In this document: positions 26,182 through 35,620 of the stretch, piece by piece
Numbering within the stretch: position 1 is the first letter of the stretch
Layout: each line of letters starts with the position of its first letter
Assembly (NCBI RefSeq): GCF_017876515.1
Contig: NZ_JAGIOC010000001.1
Coordinates: forward strand, 2,728,001-2,792,000
Direction: 5' to 3'
Length of the DNA stretch: 64,000 nucleotides
Source: Brachybacterium fresconis
GTDB taxonomy: Bacteria; Actinomycetota; Actinomycetes; Actinomycetales; Dermabacteraceae
The notes under the pieces: generated by a model
Database searches by the model: none
What the model was told of the DNA's origin: nothing
What the model saw: only the letters and a program-made list of their open reading frames with translations
Made by a program: the position numbers and the translations under genes

Positions 26182-26889
26182 TCAGGCGCGCTCGAGGATG
26201 GCGACCAGGAACTGCCCGTCCGCCGGGCGCAGGTCCCAGGAGGAGAAGCGCTGGGCGAGGCGCAGCCCGGCCGCTGCGGCGTCGGCCTCGAAGTCGGCCA
26301 TCTCGTAGCCGCGATCGAGCCCGAAACCGACCACCAGGCGCCCGTCGTCCGCGAGGTGCTCGGCGAGGCGGGCCAGGGCCGGGCGACGCTCGCTGCCGGC
26401 GAGGAAGGTGAGCACGTTGCCGGCGCTGAGGGCCAGGTCGAACTGCTCGCGCTGCCCCTCCGCGTCCCGCAGGTCGAGCTCTGCGAGGTTCCCGACCTCC
26501 CAGCGGGCCGCGGGATGGTCCTCGCGGGCGACGTCGATCAGGTGCGCATCGAGATCGACGCCGACGACACGGTGACCGGCGCGGGCCAGATGCCCGCCGA
26601 GGCGTCCGCTGCCGCAGCCGGCGTCGAGGATCCGGGCACCCCGCGGCGCCATGGCGTCGATCAGCCGGGCCTCACCGTAGATGTCCTGGCCGGAGGCCTC
26701 GATCCGTCGCCAGCGCTCGGCGTAACCGCGCGCGTGCTCCGGGTTGCGCCGGACCGCGGCGGTCCAGAGGTTCTCGGCCGGGCCGGGACCCGCCGCGCCC
26801 GGCGGCACCGCCTCTGACGCGCCCGCAGAGGAGCCACGCGAGGAATCGGGGGACGATTGCGGCTGAGCGCCGCCGAGAGGGATGGTCAT
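26182..26889 (-). CDS. Class I SAM-dependent methyltransferase
   Basis: A 235-residue methyltransferase. Motif I is ILDAGCGSGRLGGHLA (residues 87-102) and the acidic motif II follows as VVGVDLDAHL, with the post-I aspartate that holds the SAM ribose. Later motifs are seen as FDLALSAGNVLTFL and DDGRLVVGFGL. The first 40 residues are low-complexity. The substrate is unknown; the fold resembles small-molecule (UbiE/biotin-type) methyltransferases. The start at 26889 is the first ATG of the family-like region. Confidence 0.85.
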   Translation of the reverse strand: MTIPLGGAQPQSSPDSSRGSSAGASEAVPPGAAGPGPAENLWTAAVRRNPEHARGYAERWRRIEASGQDIYGEARLIDAMAPRGARILDAGCGSGRLGGHLARAGHRVVGVDLDAHLIDVAREDHPAARWEVGNLAELDLRDAEGQREQFDLALSAGNVLTFLAGSERRPALARLAEHLADDGRLVVGFGLDRGYEMADFEADAAAAGLRLAQRFSSWDLRPADGQFLVAILERA

Positions 26890-27027
26890 CTCCCCATCGT
26901 GGCCCACCTGGCCACATGATGGAGCCTCCGGCAGCACGCGAGCCCGCGATACCAGGAGCCTCCCGTCGGGCGAGCCGGGGCGCTGAGCCGAGCCGGGACG
27001 AGCCGGGACGTCGAGCTCTGCGTCGTC

Positions 27028-27051
27028 GTTCCCAAAACCAGCTATGGGAAC
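27028..27051 (-). terminator. Hairpin downstream of the CNNM/CBS operon
   Basis: Inverted repeat GTTCCCA (27028-27034) and TGGGAAC (27045-27051), loop 10 bases, lying 75-95 bases beyond the stop of the CNNM/CBS gene. On the transcript of that operon it would form a compact hairpin. A short GAGCCGGGAC repeat lies just beside it (26985-27013). Confidence 0.45.
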
Positions 27052-27124
27052 AAGAGCGCAGAACTCGGCTGAGAAGGGGCGGAGGCTCGGGAACGGGCGG
27101 GGCCGACCCGCCCGCCGCACCTGT

Positions 27125-28165
27125 TCAGGCGGCCATGCGGGAGTCGTCGCGGATCTGGCCCACGAGCTCCTCGAGCATGTCCTCCAGGGTGACGATGCCG
27201 ACCACGGCGCCGTTCTCGTCGGTGGCGGCGCCGAGGTGCGCGCCGGTGCCCTGCATCGTGGTCAGCGCCTGGCGCAGGGGCTCGTCGGCGCCGATCTCCG
27301 GCAGTGCGCGCAGGCGCTCGGTGGGGATCGGGTCGTCGCGATGCTCCTGCACGGAGTCCAGCAGGTCCTTGATGTGGACATAGCCGGTCAGGCGCCCCTC
27401 GGCGGTCCGCACCGGGAAACGGGAGAAGCCCTCGACCGCGGCGGTCTCGGCCTCGGCGGCGGTGACCCCTTCGGGCAGGGACGAGATCTTCTCCAGCGGG
27501 ATCACCAGGTTGGCCACGCTGCGGGCTTCGAAGCGCAGCGCCCCCAGCAGCAGCGCCTCGTCGTTGTCCTCCAGCAGTCCGCCCTCGCGGGACTCGCTGA
27601 CCATGGCGGCCACCTCGTTGCGGGTGAACACGCTGGTCACCTCGCTCTTCGGGGTGACGCCGAGCATCCGCAGCACGAGGTTGCCGCTGGCGTTGAGCAG
27701 CCACAGCAGCGGGCGCAGCACCGTCACGATGCCCATCAGCAGCGGTGCCAGGATCAGAGCCATCCGCTCCGGACCGGCCAAGGCGATGTTCTTGGGCACC
27801 ATCTCGCCGAAGACGACGTGGAGGTAGGTGACCAGGGCCAGGGCGATCGCGAAGGAGATCGGATGGACGAGCGCGCCGGGCACGCCGAGCGCGTCGAAGG
27901 GTGCCTCCAGCAGGTGGGCGATGGCCGGTTCGCTGATCGCGCCGAGCGCCAGCGAGCACACCGTGATGCCCATCTGGGCGCCCGCCATCATCAGCGAGAC
28001 GTGCTCCATGGCGTAGATCGTGATCTTAGCGGTCCACCGTCCTTCGAGGGCCTTGGGCTCGATCACGGCACGGCGGGCGGAGATCAGCGAGAATTCCGCG
28101 CCGACGAAGAAAGCGTTCAGCGCCAGCAGCAGGAGGGTCAGGCCGAGGCCGAGTCCGGTGCTCAT
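27125..28165 (-). CDS. CNNM/DUF21-CBS membrane protein (hemolysin C-like), short form
   Basis: A 346-residue protein with an N-terminal CNNM (DUF21) transmembrane domain of about 190 residues (FFVGAEFSLISARRAVIE; GEMVPKNIALAGPERMA), then a CBS pair (about 200-340) ending GIVTLEDMLEELVGQI. The CorC/HlyC C-terminal domain found in full-length relatives is absent. Members are linked to Mg2+ or Co2+ efflux and to membrane ion homeostasis. It overlaps the upstream paralogue by four bases (ATGA at 28162-28165), so the two are coupled. Confidence 0.85.
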   Translation of the reverse strand: MSTGLGLGLTLLLLALNAFFVGAEFSLISARRAVIEPKALEGRWTAKITIYAMEHVSLMMAGAQMGITVCSLALGAISEPAIAHLLEAPFDALGVPGALVHPISFAIALALVTYLHVVFGEMVPKNIALAGPERMALILAPLLMGIVTVLRPLLWLLNASGNLVLRMLGVTPKSEVTSVFTRNEVAAMVSESREGGLLEDNDEALLLGALRFEARSVANLVIPLEKISSLPEGVTAAEAETAAVEGFSRFPVRTAEGRLTGYVHIKDLLDSVQEHRDDPIPTERLRALPEIGADEPLRQALTTMQGTGAHLGAATDENGAVVGIVTLEDMLEELVGQIRDDSRMAA

Positions 28166-29670
28166 CGGCTCACCTCGCTGGTCTCGGGCGCAGCGACCGC
28201 ATGATGCTCGAGCGCCACCCTCTTCTCGTCCCCGGGGCTAGCGGAGCCCTTGTCGGAGCCCTTGTCCGAGTCCTTGACGGAGCCCTTGTTCGAGTCCTTG
28301 CCCGTGCGCTCGTCCTTCTCCGTGCCGTCGTCCTCGGCGTCGGCGCGCTCGACCTTCACGTGGACGGTCTCGATGCGCATGCCGTCGACCTCGGTGACCT
28401 CGATGCGCAGCTGCGCGAGCTCCTCGCCGGGGGCGGGGTCGGTGTCGACGACGATCTCGTCGCCCACCTCTGCGAGCCGTCCGAGTTCGAGGGTGACCAG
28501 ACCGGCGAGGGTGTCGTAGTCCTCGTGCTCGGGCACGGTGACGCCGAGGCGCTCGGTGGCCTCGTCGGGCCGCATCCGGGCGTCCAGGTCCCAGGAGCCG
28601 TCGGGCTCGGGGGTGTCGTCCCTCTCGTCGTCGTGCTCGTCGCGCACCTCGCCGACGATCTCCTCGACCAGGTCCTCGAGCGTGATCAGTCCGGCGTGGT
28701 CCCCGAACTCGTCGACCACCACGGCCATCTGCAGACCGCCGCCGCGCAGCGTGTCCATGAGGTCGTCCAGCGGCACCGTGTCGGGCACGAACGTGGCGAT
28801 GCCCATGACGGCATCGACCCGGGTGGCGGACCGTTCGTCGAAGGGGACGGCCAGGCCATGGCGGATGTGTGCGACGCCGGCGATCTCGTTCTCGTCGGTC
28901 AGCACGGGGAACCGGGAGTGACCGGTGCTGCGGGCCAGCTCCAGCATGTCGGCGACGGTGTCGTCCTCGTCCAGGGAGTCCATCCGGCCGCGCGGCACCA
29001 TCGCGTCGTGGGCGCGACGGTCTCCGAAGGCGAGAGTGCGCTGGACCAGCGAGGCGGTCTCCTCCGCGAGGGCGCCCTCGTCGGCCGAGCGCTTGACCAG
29101 GGCGGAGAGCTCCTCGGCGCTGCGGGCGGAGCCGAGCTCCTCCTGCGGCTCGACGCCCAGGGCCCGCACCACGGCATTCGCGTTGCCGTTGAACAGGCGG
29201 ATCGGCAGAGCGAAGACCTTCGTGAAGATGCGCTGGAAGCCGACGACCATCTTCGCGGTGCGCAGTGGCTGGGCGATCGCCATGTTCTTGGGGACCAGCT
29301 CGCCGAAGATCATGGTCGCGCCGGTGGCGAGCACGAGAGCGATCGTCACGGACACGGAGCGGGCTGCGACCGTACCCAGGCCCATGTCCACCAGGGCCGG
29401 GCCGATCAGCGCGGCGATCGCCGGTTCCGCGAGGAAGCCGATGCCCAGGTTGGTCACGGTGATGCCGAGCTGGGCGCCCGAGAGCTGGGTGGAGAGGGTC
29501 TTCATCCCCTCCAGCACGCCCCCGGCGCGCTTGTCGCCCCCGTCGACGGCGGCTTCGACGTCGTTGCGGTTGGCGGTGATCAGGGAGAACTCGGCGGCGA
29601 CGAAGCCGCCGCAGGCGAGGACGAGCAGGAGTCCGATACCCAGGGATATGAGGGGACCGATCAGGTCCAT
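28162..29670 (-). CDS. CNNM/DUF21-CBS-CorC membrane protein, full-length form
   Basis: A 502-residue paralogue of the next gene. It has the CNNM membrane domain (AEFSLITANRNDVEAAVDGG; GELVPKNMAIAQPLR), a CBS pair with the inter-domain GLITLEDLVEEIVGEVRDEHD, and a CorC/HlyC transporter-associated domain at about 365-445 (LDARMRPDEATERLGV). The last 55 residues are a Lys/Asp/Ser-rich tail (GTEKDERTGKDSNKGS and repeats of DKGS) with no known fold. It is the first gene of the pair and likely contributes to divalent-cation export. Confidence 0.85.
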   Translation of the reverse strand: MDLIGPLISLGIGLLLVLACGGFVAAEFSLITANRNDVEAAVDGGDKRAGGVLEGMKTLSTQLSGAQLGITVTNLGIGFLAEPAIAALIGPALVDMGLGTVAARSVSVTIALVLATGATMIFGELVPKNMAIAQPLRTAKMVVGFQRIFTKVFALPIRLFNGNANAVVRALGVEPQEELGSARSAEELSALVKRSADEGALAEETASLVQRTLAFGDRRAHDAMVPRGRMDSLDEDDTVADMLELARSTGHSRFPVLTDENEIAGVAHIRHGLAVPFDERSATRVDAVMGIATFVPDTVPLDDLMDTLRGGGLQMAVVVDEFGDHAGLITLEDLVEEIVGEVRDEHDDERDDTPEPDGSWDLDARMRPDEATERLGVTVPEHEDYDTLAGLVTLELGRLAEVGDEIVVDTDPAPGEELAQLRIEVTEVDGMRIETVHVKVERADAEDDGTEKDERTGKDSNKGSVKDSDKGSDKGSASPGDEKRVALEHHAVAAPETSEVSR

Positions 29671-29907
29671 GGACGGGTTCCCCCGGTCAGTGCATGTCGT
29701 GTCAGGCCCGAAGGCCTGGGACTGTCACTGGGGGCGTCGCTGGCGGCGCTCATGGTCTCCTGGTGCTCCTCATGATCCGCTCCGGCTCTCGGTGCGGGAT
29801 GACGAAATGCTACAGCGCGGTCCCTGGGCGCGGGAGGGGTTGTGGATGCGAGGTCCGACGCACTGGGACGGCTCGCCCCCGTTCTCGGGCACGGGTCGGC
29901 GTACGGC

Positions 29908-30594
29908 TCAGAGCTCCGCGGCCCGCCTCTGCAGGAAGCTCGCGACGGCCCGCAGCTCGATCTCGTCGACCGCGTGGCCGAGGTGGGGCCGGCGCTCCTC
30001 CTCGAGGCGGGTGTGCGCGGTGAGGAACTCGCGCGTCGCCTCCTCCGTCTCGGGATCGAAGTGCGGGTCGAGTCCGCCGTGACCCCACAGCACCGGCGGC
30101 GCCACCTCGGCGAGCGGCGCATCGCCCGGCATCGGCGCGGGGAACGGGGCACCGGAGAGCTGGACGATCCACGCGAGGGCCAGAGGGTCCCGTCGCAGCA
30201 GCTGGAGGGCGAGGAATCCTCCCTGGGAGAAGCCGATGGCGCCCGCCACGGTCGTCCCCTGCTCCGCCTGCTCGGCGATCCAGCTCTCGACGGCGGTGGC
30301 CGAGACCTCGAGGGTCTCGGGGCGGGCGGCGTCCAGAGGCCAGCCCATCCAGGCGTAGCCCTGCACGTAGCGGTAGATGCCGCGCAGGGAGGCGTAGGTG
30401 AAGTCCTTCGGCAGGAACGGGACGAGGCCCGTGAGGTCCTCCTCGTGACTGCCCAGGCCGTGCAGGAGGATCACCAGCGGCTTGTCGGCCGATCCGTCGG
30501 ACCCGGCACCGGGCGGGTCGAGGCGCACCACGGCGGACTCGTCGATGCGCGGCGAGATCAGCTCGACCGACGGGGGAGGGGGCGAGTTCGTCAT
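29908..30594 (-). CDS. Alpha/beta hydrolase of the carboxylesterase/phospholipase type
   Basis: A 228-residue protein. The oxyanion motif LHGLGSHEEDL lies near residue 45. The nucleophile elbow is GFSQGGFLAL (serine near residue 123). The acid residue is in GHGGLDPHF and the histidine in LGHAVDEIEL, close to the C-terminus. This is the dienelactone hydrolase/carboxylesterase-2 layout of small acyl-ester hydrolases. No signal peptide, so cytosolic. The substrate is unknown, and no neighbours suggest a pathway. Confidence 0.85.
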   Translation of the reverse strand: MTNSPPPPSVELISPRIDESAVVRLDPPGAGSDGSADKPLVILLHGLGSHEEDLTGLVPFLPKDFTYASLRGIYRYVQGYAWMGWPLDAARPETLEVSATAVESWIAEQAEQGTTVAGAIGFSQGGFLALQLLRRDPLALAWIVQLSGAPFPAPMPGDAPLAEVAPPVLWGHGGLDPHFDPETEEATREFLTAHTRLEEERRPHLGHAVDEIELRAVASFLQRRAAEL

Positions 30595-30999
30595 GACCCG
30601 AGCGTAATGGCGCGCGCCGCGGACGTGCTCCCCGCGCTTCCGGGCAGGGAAGGACCCGCAGGTTGCGCATCTGCGCTGGTCGGATGGACGGTGTCCGACC
30701 CCTGCGGGTCCCGGCAGCTCGGTGGTATTCGCTGCGCGTCCGTCGATCTGGGGGCCCGCCGACGGCGGGTCAGGTCGATGGTCGCCTCAGCGGCGAGCCA
30801 CCTCACATGTCCGATAAGAAATCATTCTTTGGACCACCTCCCTTCCTGTGTCCCTCCACCGTAGGACCGGCCCGACGACGGCGCAATGGATTAATCGCCG
30901 TGCTCTCGGCGCAGCTCCGACCCGCGGGGCCCCTGTCCCCGGACCGATCGCCGTGCTTGGATGGGCAGCGGCCCGTCGTCGCCGATGAGGAGCGCATCC
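30595..30999. other. Intergenic region upstream of the DUF4091 gene
   Basis: About 400 bases between divergent genes. It includes an AT-richer stretch at 30810-30835 and an ATGGATTAATCG sequence near 30885 that could hold a promoter -10 element for the DUF4091 gene. No clear operator symmetry. Open frames crossing it have no family-like features. Confidence 0.4.
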
Positions 31000-32706
31000 G
31001 TGCAGTCCGTCCTGACCGATTCCCTGGAGAAGGTGCTCGGGGGGACCGCCCCGCGCCCCGCCGAACTGATCGGGGGCGCGCACGCCTCCGGGTTCCTGGG
31101 TGAGGTGCTGTCCGTGCAGGTCGCCGTGCTGCTCGAGGAGCACGACGCCCCGGACACCGCCTCCGCGGACCGGCTCGCCCACGCGCCCCGCGACCTCGAG
31201 GATGCCTCCGCGGTGGTGGCCGTCCACCTCGCCGGGGACCTCGCCGAGCGGGCCCGCGTGCACGTGGTGCGGCGGGTCCCCGTCTCCTCCCCCGCCCCCG
31301 AGAACCCCGATGAGCACTACCTGGCCACCGAGCCGGGCGAGTACCCGGACCTGCTCGAACCGGTCACCGACCGGACCGCACGCCTCACCCCGGGGATCTG
31401 GGAGGCGCTGTGGATCGATATCACGCCCGAGGGCCCGTCCGACGGCGGGCCCCACGACCTCGCCGTCACGCTCACCAGCGCCGACGGGGAGCACCTGCTG
31501 GCCGAGCACACGGTGCACCTGCGCGTCCACCCCCACCGTCTGCCGCCGCTGGCCATCACGAACACGCACTGGTTCCATGCCGACTGCCTGGCGACCCATT
31601 ACGACGTGGCGGTGTTCTCCGAGCGGCACTGGGAGCTCATCGAGGCCTTTCTCGCCTCGGCGCGCGAGATGGATGTGAACTCTGTGCTCACCCCGACCTG
31701 GACGCCGCCGCTGGACACCGCCGAAGGGTACACGCGCCCGGTGGTCCAGCTGGTGGGGATCCACGAGGTGGAGGGTCGGTACGACGTCGACTTCCACCGG
31801 TTGGACCGCTGGCTGGGGATCTGCCGCGACCTGGGATTCACCGGGATCGAGATCGCGCACCTGTTCACCCAGTGGGGCGCCCGCGCCACCCCCGCGATCC
31901 AGGTGGAGACCGCGGCAGGGCTCGAGGACCGTTTCGGCTGGCACGTCCCGGCGACCTCCCCCGCCTACCGTCGGCTGCTCGAGGCGCTGATCCCGGCGCT
32001 GCGCGAGCATCTCGCGGAGCAGTGGGACGGTCAGGTGCTCTGGCACATCAGCGACGAGCCGGGCCAGGACCACCTCGCGGACTACCGTGCGGCGAAGGCG
32101 CAGGTCGCGGACCTGCTCGAGGGCGCGCAGGTGGTCGATGCGCTGAGCTCGCTGGACTTCGCCGCCCGTGGCGTGGTGGAGACACCGATCGTGGCGACCG
32201 ACCACGTCGGGGCGTTCCTCGAGGCCGGGTGGACGCCGTGGGTGTACTACTGCGTCTCCCAGAACCGGGACGTCGCGAACCGGTTCATCGCGCTGCCCTC
32301 GGTGCGCAGCCGGGTGCTGGGCCGCCAGCTGTTCGCCTTCGACGCCCCCGGGTTCCTGCACTGGGGCTACAACTTCTGGTACTCGCAGTTCTCCCTGAAG
32401 ACGATCGACCCGTTCCAGGACACCTGCGCGGGCGGTCCGTTCTTCGGCGGCGACCCCTTCGCGGTCTACCCCGGGCCCGACGGCACGGCGTGGCTCTCGA
32501 TCCGGCACCGCGTCTTCGCGCAGGCCATGGCGGACCATCGCGCGCTGACCTGGCTGGCGGAGCTCACCGACCGCCCCAGCACGAAGGCGCTGATCGACGA
32601 GGGCGGCACCCTGACCTATTCTTCGTTCTCCTATGAAGTCGGCGCCCACCTGCGCTCCCGGCAGGCGGCCGACGAGAAGATCCTCGCCGCTCTCGCCGCG
32701 CGCTGA
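31000..32706 (+). CDS. DUF4091 family (glycoside-hydrolase-like) protein
   Basis: A 568-residue protein resembling DUF4091 members, which have an N-terminal beta-sandwich (to about residue 170) and a TIM-barrel catalytic-type domain. It has HVVRRVPV, an FHADCLATHYDV block near 200, LGFTGIEIAHLFTQWG near 290, HISDEPGQDHLADY near 350 (likely acid region), and FLHWGYNFWYS near 450. I chose the GTG at 31000 because GAGGAG lies 8-10 bases upstream; ATGs at 30961 and 30986-30988 are alternatives. Role is probably carbohydrate cleavage, with no signal peptide. Nothing next to it fixes the substrate. Confidence 0.75.
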   Translation: MQSVLTDSLEKVLGGTAPRPAELIGGAHASGFLGEVLSVQVAVLLEEHDAPDTASADRLAHAPRDLEDASAVVAVHLAGDLAERARVHVVRRVPVSSPAPENPDEHYLATEPGEYPDLLEPVTDRTARLTPGIWEALWIDITPEGPSDGGPHDLAVTLTSADGEHLLAEHTVHLRVHPHRLPPLAITNTHWFHADCLATHYDVAVFSERHWELIEAFLASAREMDVNSVLTPTWTPPLDTAEGYTRPVVQLVGIHEVEGRYDVDFHRLDRWLGICRDLGFTGIEIAHLFTQWGARATPAIQVETAAGLEDRFGWHVPATSPAYRRLLEALIPALREHLAEQWDGQVLWHISDEPGQDHLADYRAAKAQVADLLEGAQVVDALSSLDFAARGVVETPIVATDHVGAFLEAGWTPWVYYCVSQNRDVANRFIALPSVRSRVLGRQLFAFDAPGFLHWGYNFWYSQFSLKTIDPFQDTCAGGPFFGGDPFAVYPGPDGTAWLSIRHRVFAQAMADHRALTWLAELTDRPSTKALIDEGGTLTYSSFSYEVGAHLRSRQAADEKILAALAAR

Positions 32707-32775
32707 TCCCGCCGCCGGCGGCCCGCGCCGGAGCCGCCCGACCCCGTCGGATGCGCGCAGGCCGGCCGACGGGCC

Positions 32776-33180
32776 TCAGGCCTCGGGGTCGGCGAGGTCC
32801 CGGTCGGTGCCCAGAGCATCGCCATCGGTCCCGGCGAGCTGGTCGAGCTCCTCATCGTCGATGTCGCTCTCCATCCGGTCCTCGTCACGATTGCCCTGCT
32901 CGGCGGCGACCGCGTCCTCGGTGCCGCGTTCACGGTCCTCGTCGAAGCCGTAGCCGTCGGCGTTGCGGGAGTCCGAGCCCTCGGCGACGACCCGATCGGT
33001 CTCCAGGGCGTCGTCGATGCTCACGTCACCGGGCTCCTCCTCGTCCGGGCGGGCGTACTCGTCCTCGCTGGTCTCGGCCAGCAGCTCGGTGTCCTCGTCG
33101 GTCGTCGGATCCTGGGCGCCCTCCGGAGAGGTGGCCTCCTCCTCCCAGGCGGCGGACTCGGGGTCGTAGGGGTCGGTCAT
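32776..33180 (-). CDS. Highly acidic, low-complexity hypothetical protein
   Basis: A 134-residue protein rich in Asp, Glu, Thr and Gly with almost no hydrophobic core, for example PTTDEDTELLAETSEDEY and MESDIDDEELDQLAG. It is predicted to be intrinsically disordered. Small, strongly acidic proteins of this type are common in actinobacteria and have no assigned function. It may be the first gene of a pair with the PfpI gene 67 bases away on the same strand in the opposite order (upstream). No family is recognised. Confidence 0.5.
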   Translation of the reverse strand: MTDPYDPESAAWEEEATSPEGAQDPTTDEDTELLAETSEDEYARPDEEEPGDVSIDDALETDRVVAEGSDSRNADGYGFDEDRERGTEDAVAAEQGNRDEDRMESDIDDEELDQLAGTDGDALGTDRDLADPEA

Positions 33181-33246
33181 GGTGTTCCTCCTGACGTCGG
33201 GACGAGCGGGTCACGCGATACCGCCGGGGTGGTCCCGGGCGGCGGC

Positions 33247-33801
33247 TCAGGTCAGCGCATCGAGGATCGCGCGGTGGAACGCGTCGAGATCGTCGGGCGA
33301 ACGCGAGGTGATCAGCCGGAAGCCGCCGGAGTCGTCGAGGACGACCTCCTCGTCGACCCACTCCGCGCCGGCATTGACCATGTCGGTGCGGATCGTGGGC
33401 ACGGAGGTGAGCCGACGGCCGTCGACGAGCCCGGACTCCACCAGGATCCAGGGTGCATGGCAGATGGCGGCGACGGGCCTGCCGGCCTCCGCGACGCCGC
33501 GCACGAGCGACTGGACGGTCTCGTCGGTGCGCAGGGCGTCGCCGTTCAGGGTGCCGCCGGGGAGCACGAGGGCGTCGAAGTCGTTCGCCTGCACGGCGTC
33601 GTAGGTGGTGTCGACGGGGACCTCGGGGCCGAGGTCGTGATCGAGCACGAGGGTCTGGATGGTCCCTGACTCCGTGGCGGCGACGGTGACGGTCGCCCCC
33701 GCCTCGCGCAGCGCTTCCAGGGGCCGCCGGATCTCGTCGGTCTCGGTGCCGAAGTTGCTGGAGAGCAGGAGGATCGTACGATCTGCGAGTGGGCCTGGCA
33801 T
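33247..33801 (-). CDS. DJ-1/PfpI family protein
   Basis: A 184-residue PfpI/DJ-1 protein. It opens ILLLSSNFGTETDEIRRPLE, with the conserved acidic residue of the active site in TETDE. The nucleophile-elbow cysteine is in VAAICHAPWIL. It continues with RRLTSVPTIRTDMVNAGAEWVDEEVV, the classic PfpI ending motif. The ATG at 33801 follows GGAGAAGCC. Members act as general stress-related cysteine proteins or deglycase-like enzymes. A strong hairpin upstream (33968-34004) separates it from the membrane protein gene. Confidence 0.9.
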   Translation of the reverse strand: MPGPLADRTILLLSSNFGTETDEIRRPLEALREAGATVTVAATESGTIQTLVLDHDLGPEVPVDTTYDAVQANDFDALVLPGGTLNGDALRTDETVQSLVRGVAEAGRPVAAICHAPWILVESGLVDGRRLTSVPTIRTDMVNAGAEWVDEEVVLDDSGGFRLITSRSPDDLDAFHRAILDALT

Positions 33802-33967
33802 GGCTTCTCCTTCCGTCGGACGAATCGACGGCGGGGCCTGCGTGCGGCGACGTCGGCCCCGTCCCGCCGGGGCTCCGACCGTAGCACCGGCAGGTGGGGT
33901 GCGTCCCGACCGATCGGTGCAGGATGACGGCGGACGCGAGCGCACGAGGCGGACGCGGTGAGGCGCG

Positions 33968-34004
33968 CCGAGGCCGCCCTGGACAGGGTCCAGGGCGGCC
34001 TCGG
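33968..34004 (-). terminator. 17-bp hairpin after the mechanosensitive-type channel gene
   Basis: A perfect inverted repeat of 17 bases, 33968-33984 and 33988-34004, with a 3-base loop. It lies 34 bases beyond the stop of the minus-strand channel gene. It would form a very stable hairpin, typical of GC-rich actinobacterial terminators, though no T-run follows. Confidence 0.7.
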
Positions 34005-34037
34005 AGTCGTGCCTGCGGGTCGGGCCCGAGGCGGGGG

Positions 34038-35369
34038 TCAGGCGTCCGGCGGCGGGGGCACCGAGGTGCCGGCCGACGGGGCAGGTCCGGAGCCCGCAGC
34101 AGGCTTCGAGTGGGCGGAGCCCTTGGTGTTCTCGAGCTTGGCGAGCTGGCGGGCGGCGGCGTCGCGACCACCGAGGCCGAAGGCCAGCACTGCGGCGGCG
34201 GCACCACCGATCACCAGGGCGCCGAAGGCCATCTCGATGATCGAGTCGGCCACGCCCATGGACTGCAGGCCCATGGCGGTGAACAGGATGATGATCGCCC
34301 AGCGCACGATGGTCGAGGCGGTGCCGGTGAGGATCTTGCCGACGATCATGGCGATGAAGAAGCCGGCGGCGATGATCGCACCGCCGAACAGCACGTTGCC
34401 GCCGAGGGCGAGGATCTCGCTGAGGATCGCGGTGATCTGCGGGATGCCGAGCACCTGGGCGCCCATCACGGCGAAGAACAGCACCACGGCGATCTCGACG
34501 ATGCGCAGCACGGTCGGGGTGGCGGAGGAGCCCTGCGGCAGGATCTCCTGCTTGGTCAGCCACGCATCGACGCCGGAGCCGTCGAGGATCGGACGGAACA
34601 GACCGGAGACGAAGCGTCCGATCAGCACACCGATCCCCACCAGCACCACTGCGGCGATGATGTTCGGGATGGCGGTGAACACGCCGGTGAGCATCGCGGA
34701 CGCCGGCTCGGAGATCGAGGCGATTCCGAGGATCTGCAGAGCCGCGATCGACACCACGATCATGATCAGCGCGAACACGACGGACCCGAGGATCTCGGGG
34801 ACCTTGGACGCCTCCTTGCCGGGCTGGCCGGGCTGGTCGGGCTGGCCGGGCTGGCCGGGCTGGCCGGGCTGGCCCTGGTGATCGGGGTGGCCGGCCTGCG
34901 CCGGAGCGCTGGTGACACCGCCGGTGGCCTTCTCGAAGCCGGACTGGGCGGTGCCCAGCAGCTTGCCGAAGTCCACGGCGTTCAGCGCGGTCACGATCAG
35001 GGCCCGGACGATCTTCGCGATCGTCAGGCCGATGATGAACACGAACACGGCGCCGATGATGTTGGGGATGAAGCTCAGGCCCTGCTCGAGCATTCCGATC
35101 ACTGGCGAGAGCACCTGCGAGAGCTGGAAGATGCCCAGGATGATGATCAGGCCCAGCAGCCACACCACCATCGAGGCGATGGTGCCGATCGAGTTGCCGA
35201 GACCTGCGCCGTCCACACCGGGACGCTGCAATGCCGGCACCTTCTGCGTCAGTTTGGCGACTCCGCCTTTGACCACGGCGGCCAGGATGGCGGTGATGAT
35301 CAGGATGACGATGGCGGCCAGGATCTTCAATCCGAGCCCTGCCCAATCGATGGTGGATAGCGCGTCCAC
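34038..35369 (-). CDS. Mechanosensitive ion channel-related membrane protein (CmpX-like)
   Basis: A 443-residue protein with about eight to nine hydrophobic helices. Repeated TM-loop motifs resemble the conserved TM helix of small-conductance channel-related CmpX proteins (ILAAIVILIITAILAAVVKG; IIAAVVLVGIGVLIGRFVSGL; LGGNVLFGGAIIAAGFFIAM). In the cytoplasmic or periplasmic loop at about residues 160-185 there is a Gly-Gln-Pro tandem repeat encoded by 9-base units (34820-34875). The protein ends in a proline-rich tail. Likely a passive channel involved in osmotic or envelope stress; it has no obvious regulatory partner. Confidence 0.75.
   Translation of the reverse strand: MDALSTIDWAGLGLKILAAIVILIITAILAAVVKGGVAKLTQKVPALQRPGVDGAGLGNSIGTIASMVVWLLGLIIILGIFQLSQVLSPVIGMLEQGLSFIPNIIGAVFVFIIGLTIAKIVRALIVTALNAVDFGKLLGTAQSGFEKATGGVTSAPAQAGHPDHQGQPGQPGQPGQPDQPGQPGKEASKVPEILGSVVFALIMIVVSIAALQILGIASISEPASAMLTGVFTAIPNIIAAVVLVGIGVLIGRFVSGLFRPILDGSGVDAWLTKQEILPQGSSATPTVLRIVEIAVVLFFAVMGAQVLGIPQITAILSEILALGGNVLFGGAIIAAGFFIAMIVGKILTGTASTIVRWAIIILFTAMGLQSMGVADSIIEMAFGALVIGGAAAAVLAFGLGGRDAAARQLAKLENTKGSAHSKPAAGSGPAPSAGTSVPPPPDA
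34820..34875 (-). repeat. 9-bp tandem repeat in the channel gene
   Basis: About six tandem copies of GGCTGGCCG with minor changes encode a run of GQP tripeptides in a loop of the channel-like protein. In-frame length changes of one unit would not alter the frame. Confidence 0.75.
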
Positions 35370-35620
35370 GATGTCCTCCGGTTATCTCGGGGGTCGGGAT
35401 GGTCACCGATCACCGGTCGGCAGAGGAGCACCGCACCGCGATCGGTCGAAGACCCTTCAGCGGATCCTCAGGATGAGCATGGACTATTCCGCTTTTCAGG
35501 TCCAGACGTGCAGGTGAGGCGCATCACGTCGATGCTGCGAAGCGGAGCGTGTGTCCGATTGCGGGTGAATTCTTTGTTTCCGGCCCGGCCACGATGATCA
35601 TCGCCCGAGAATGCGCGCTC

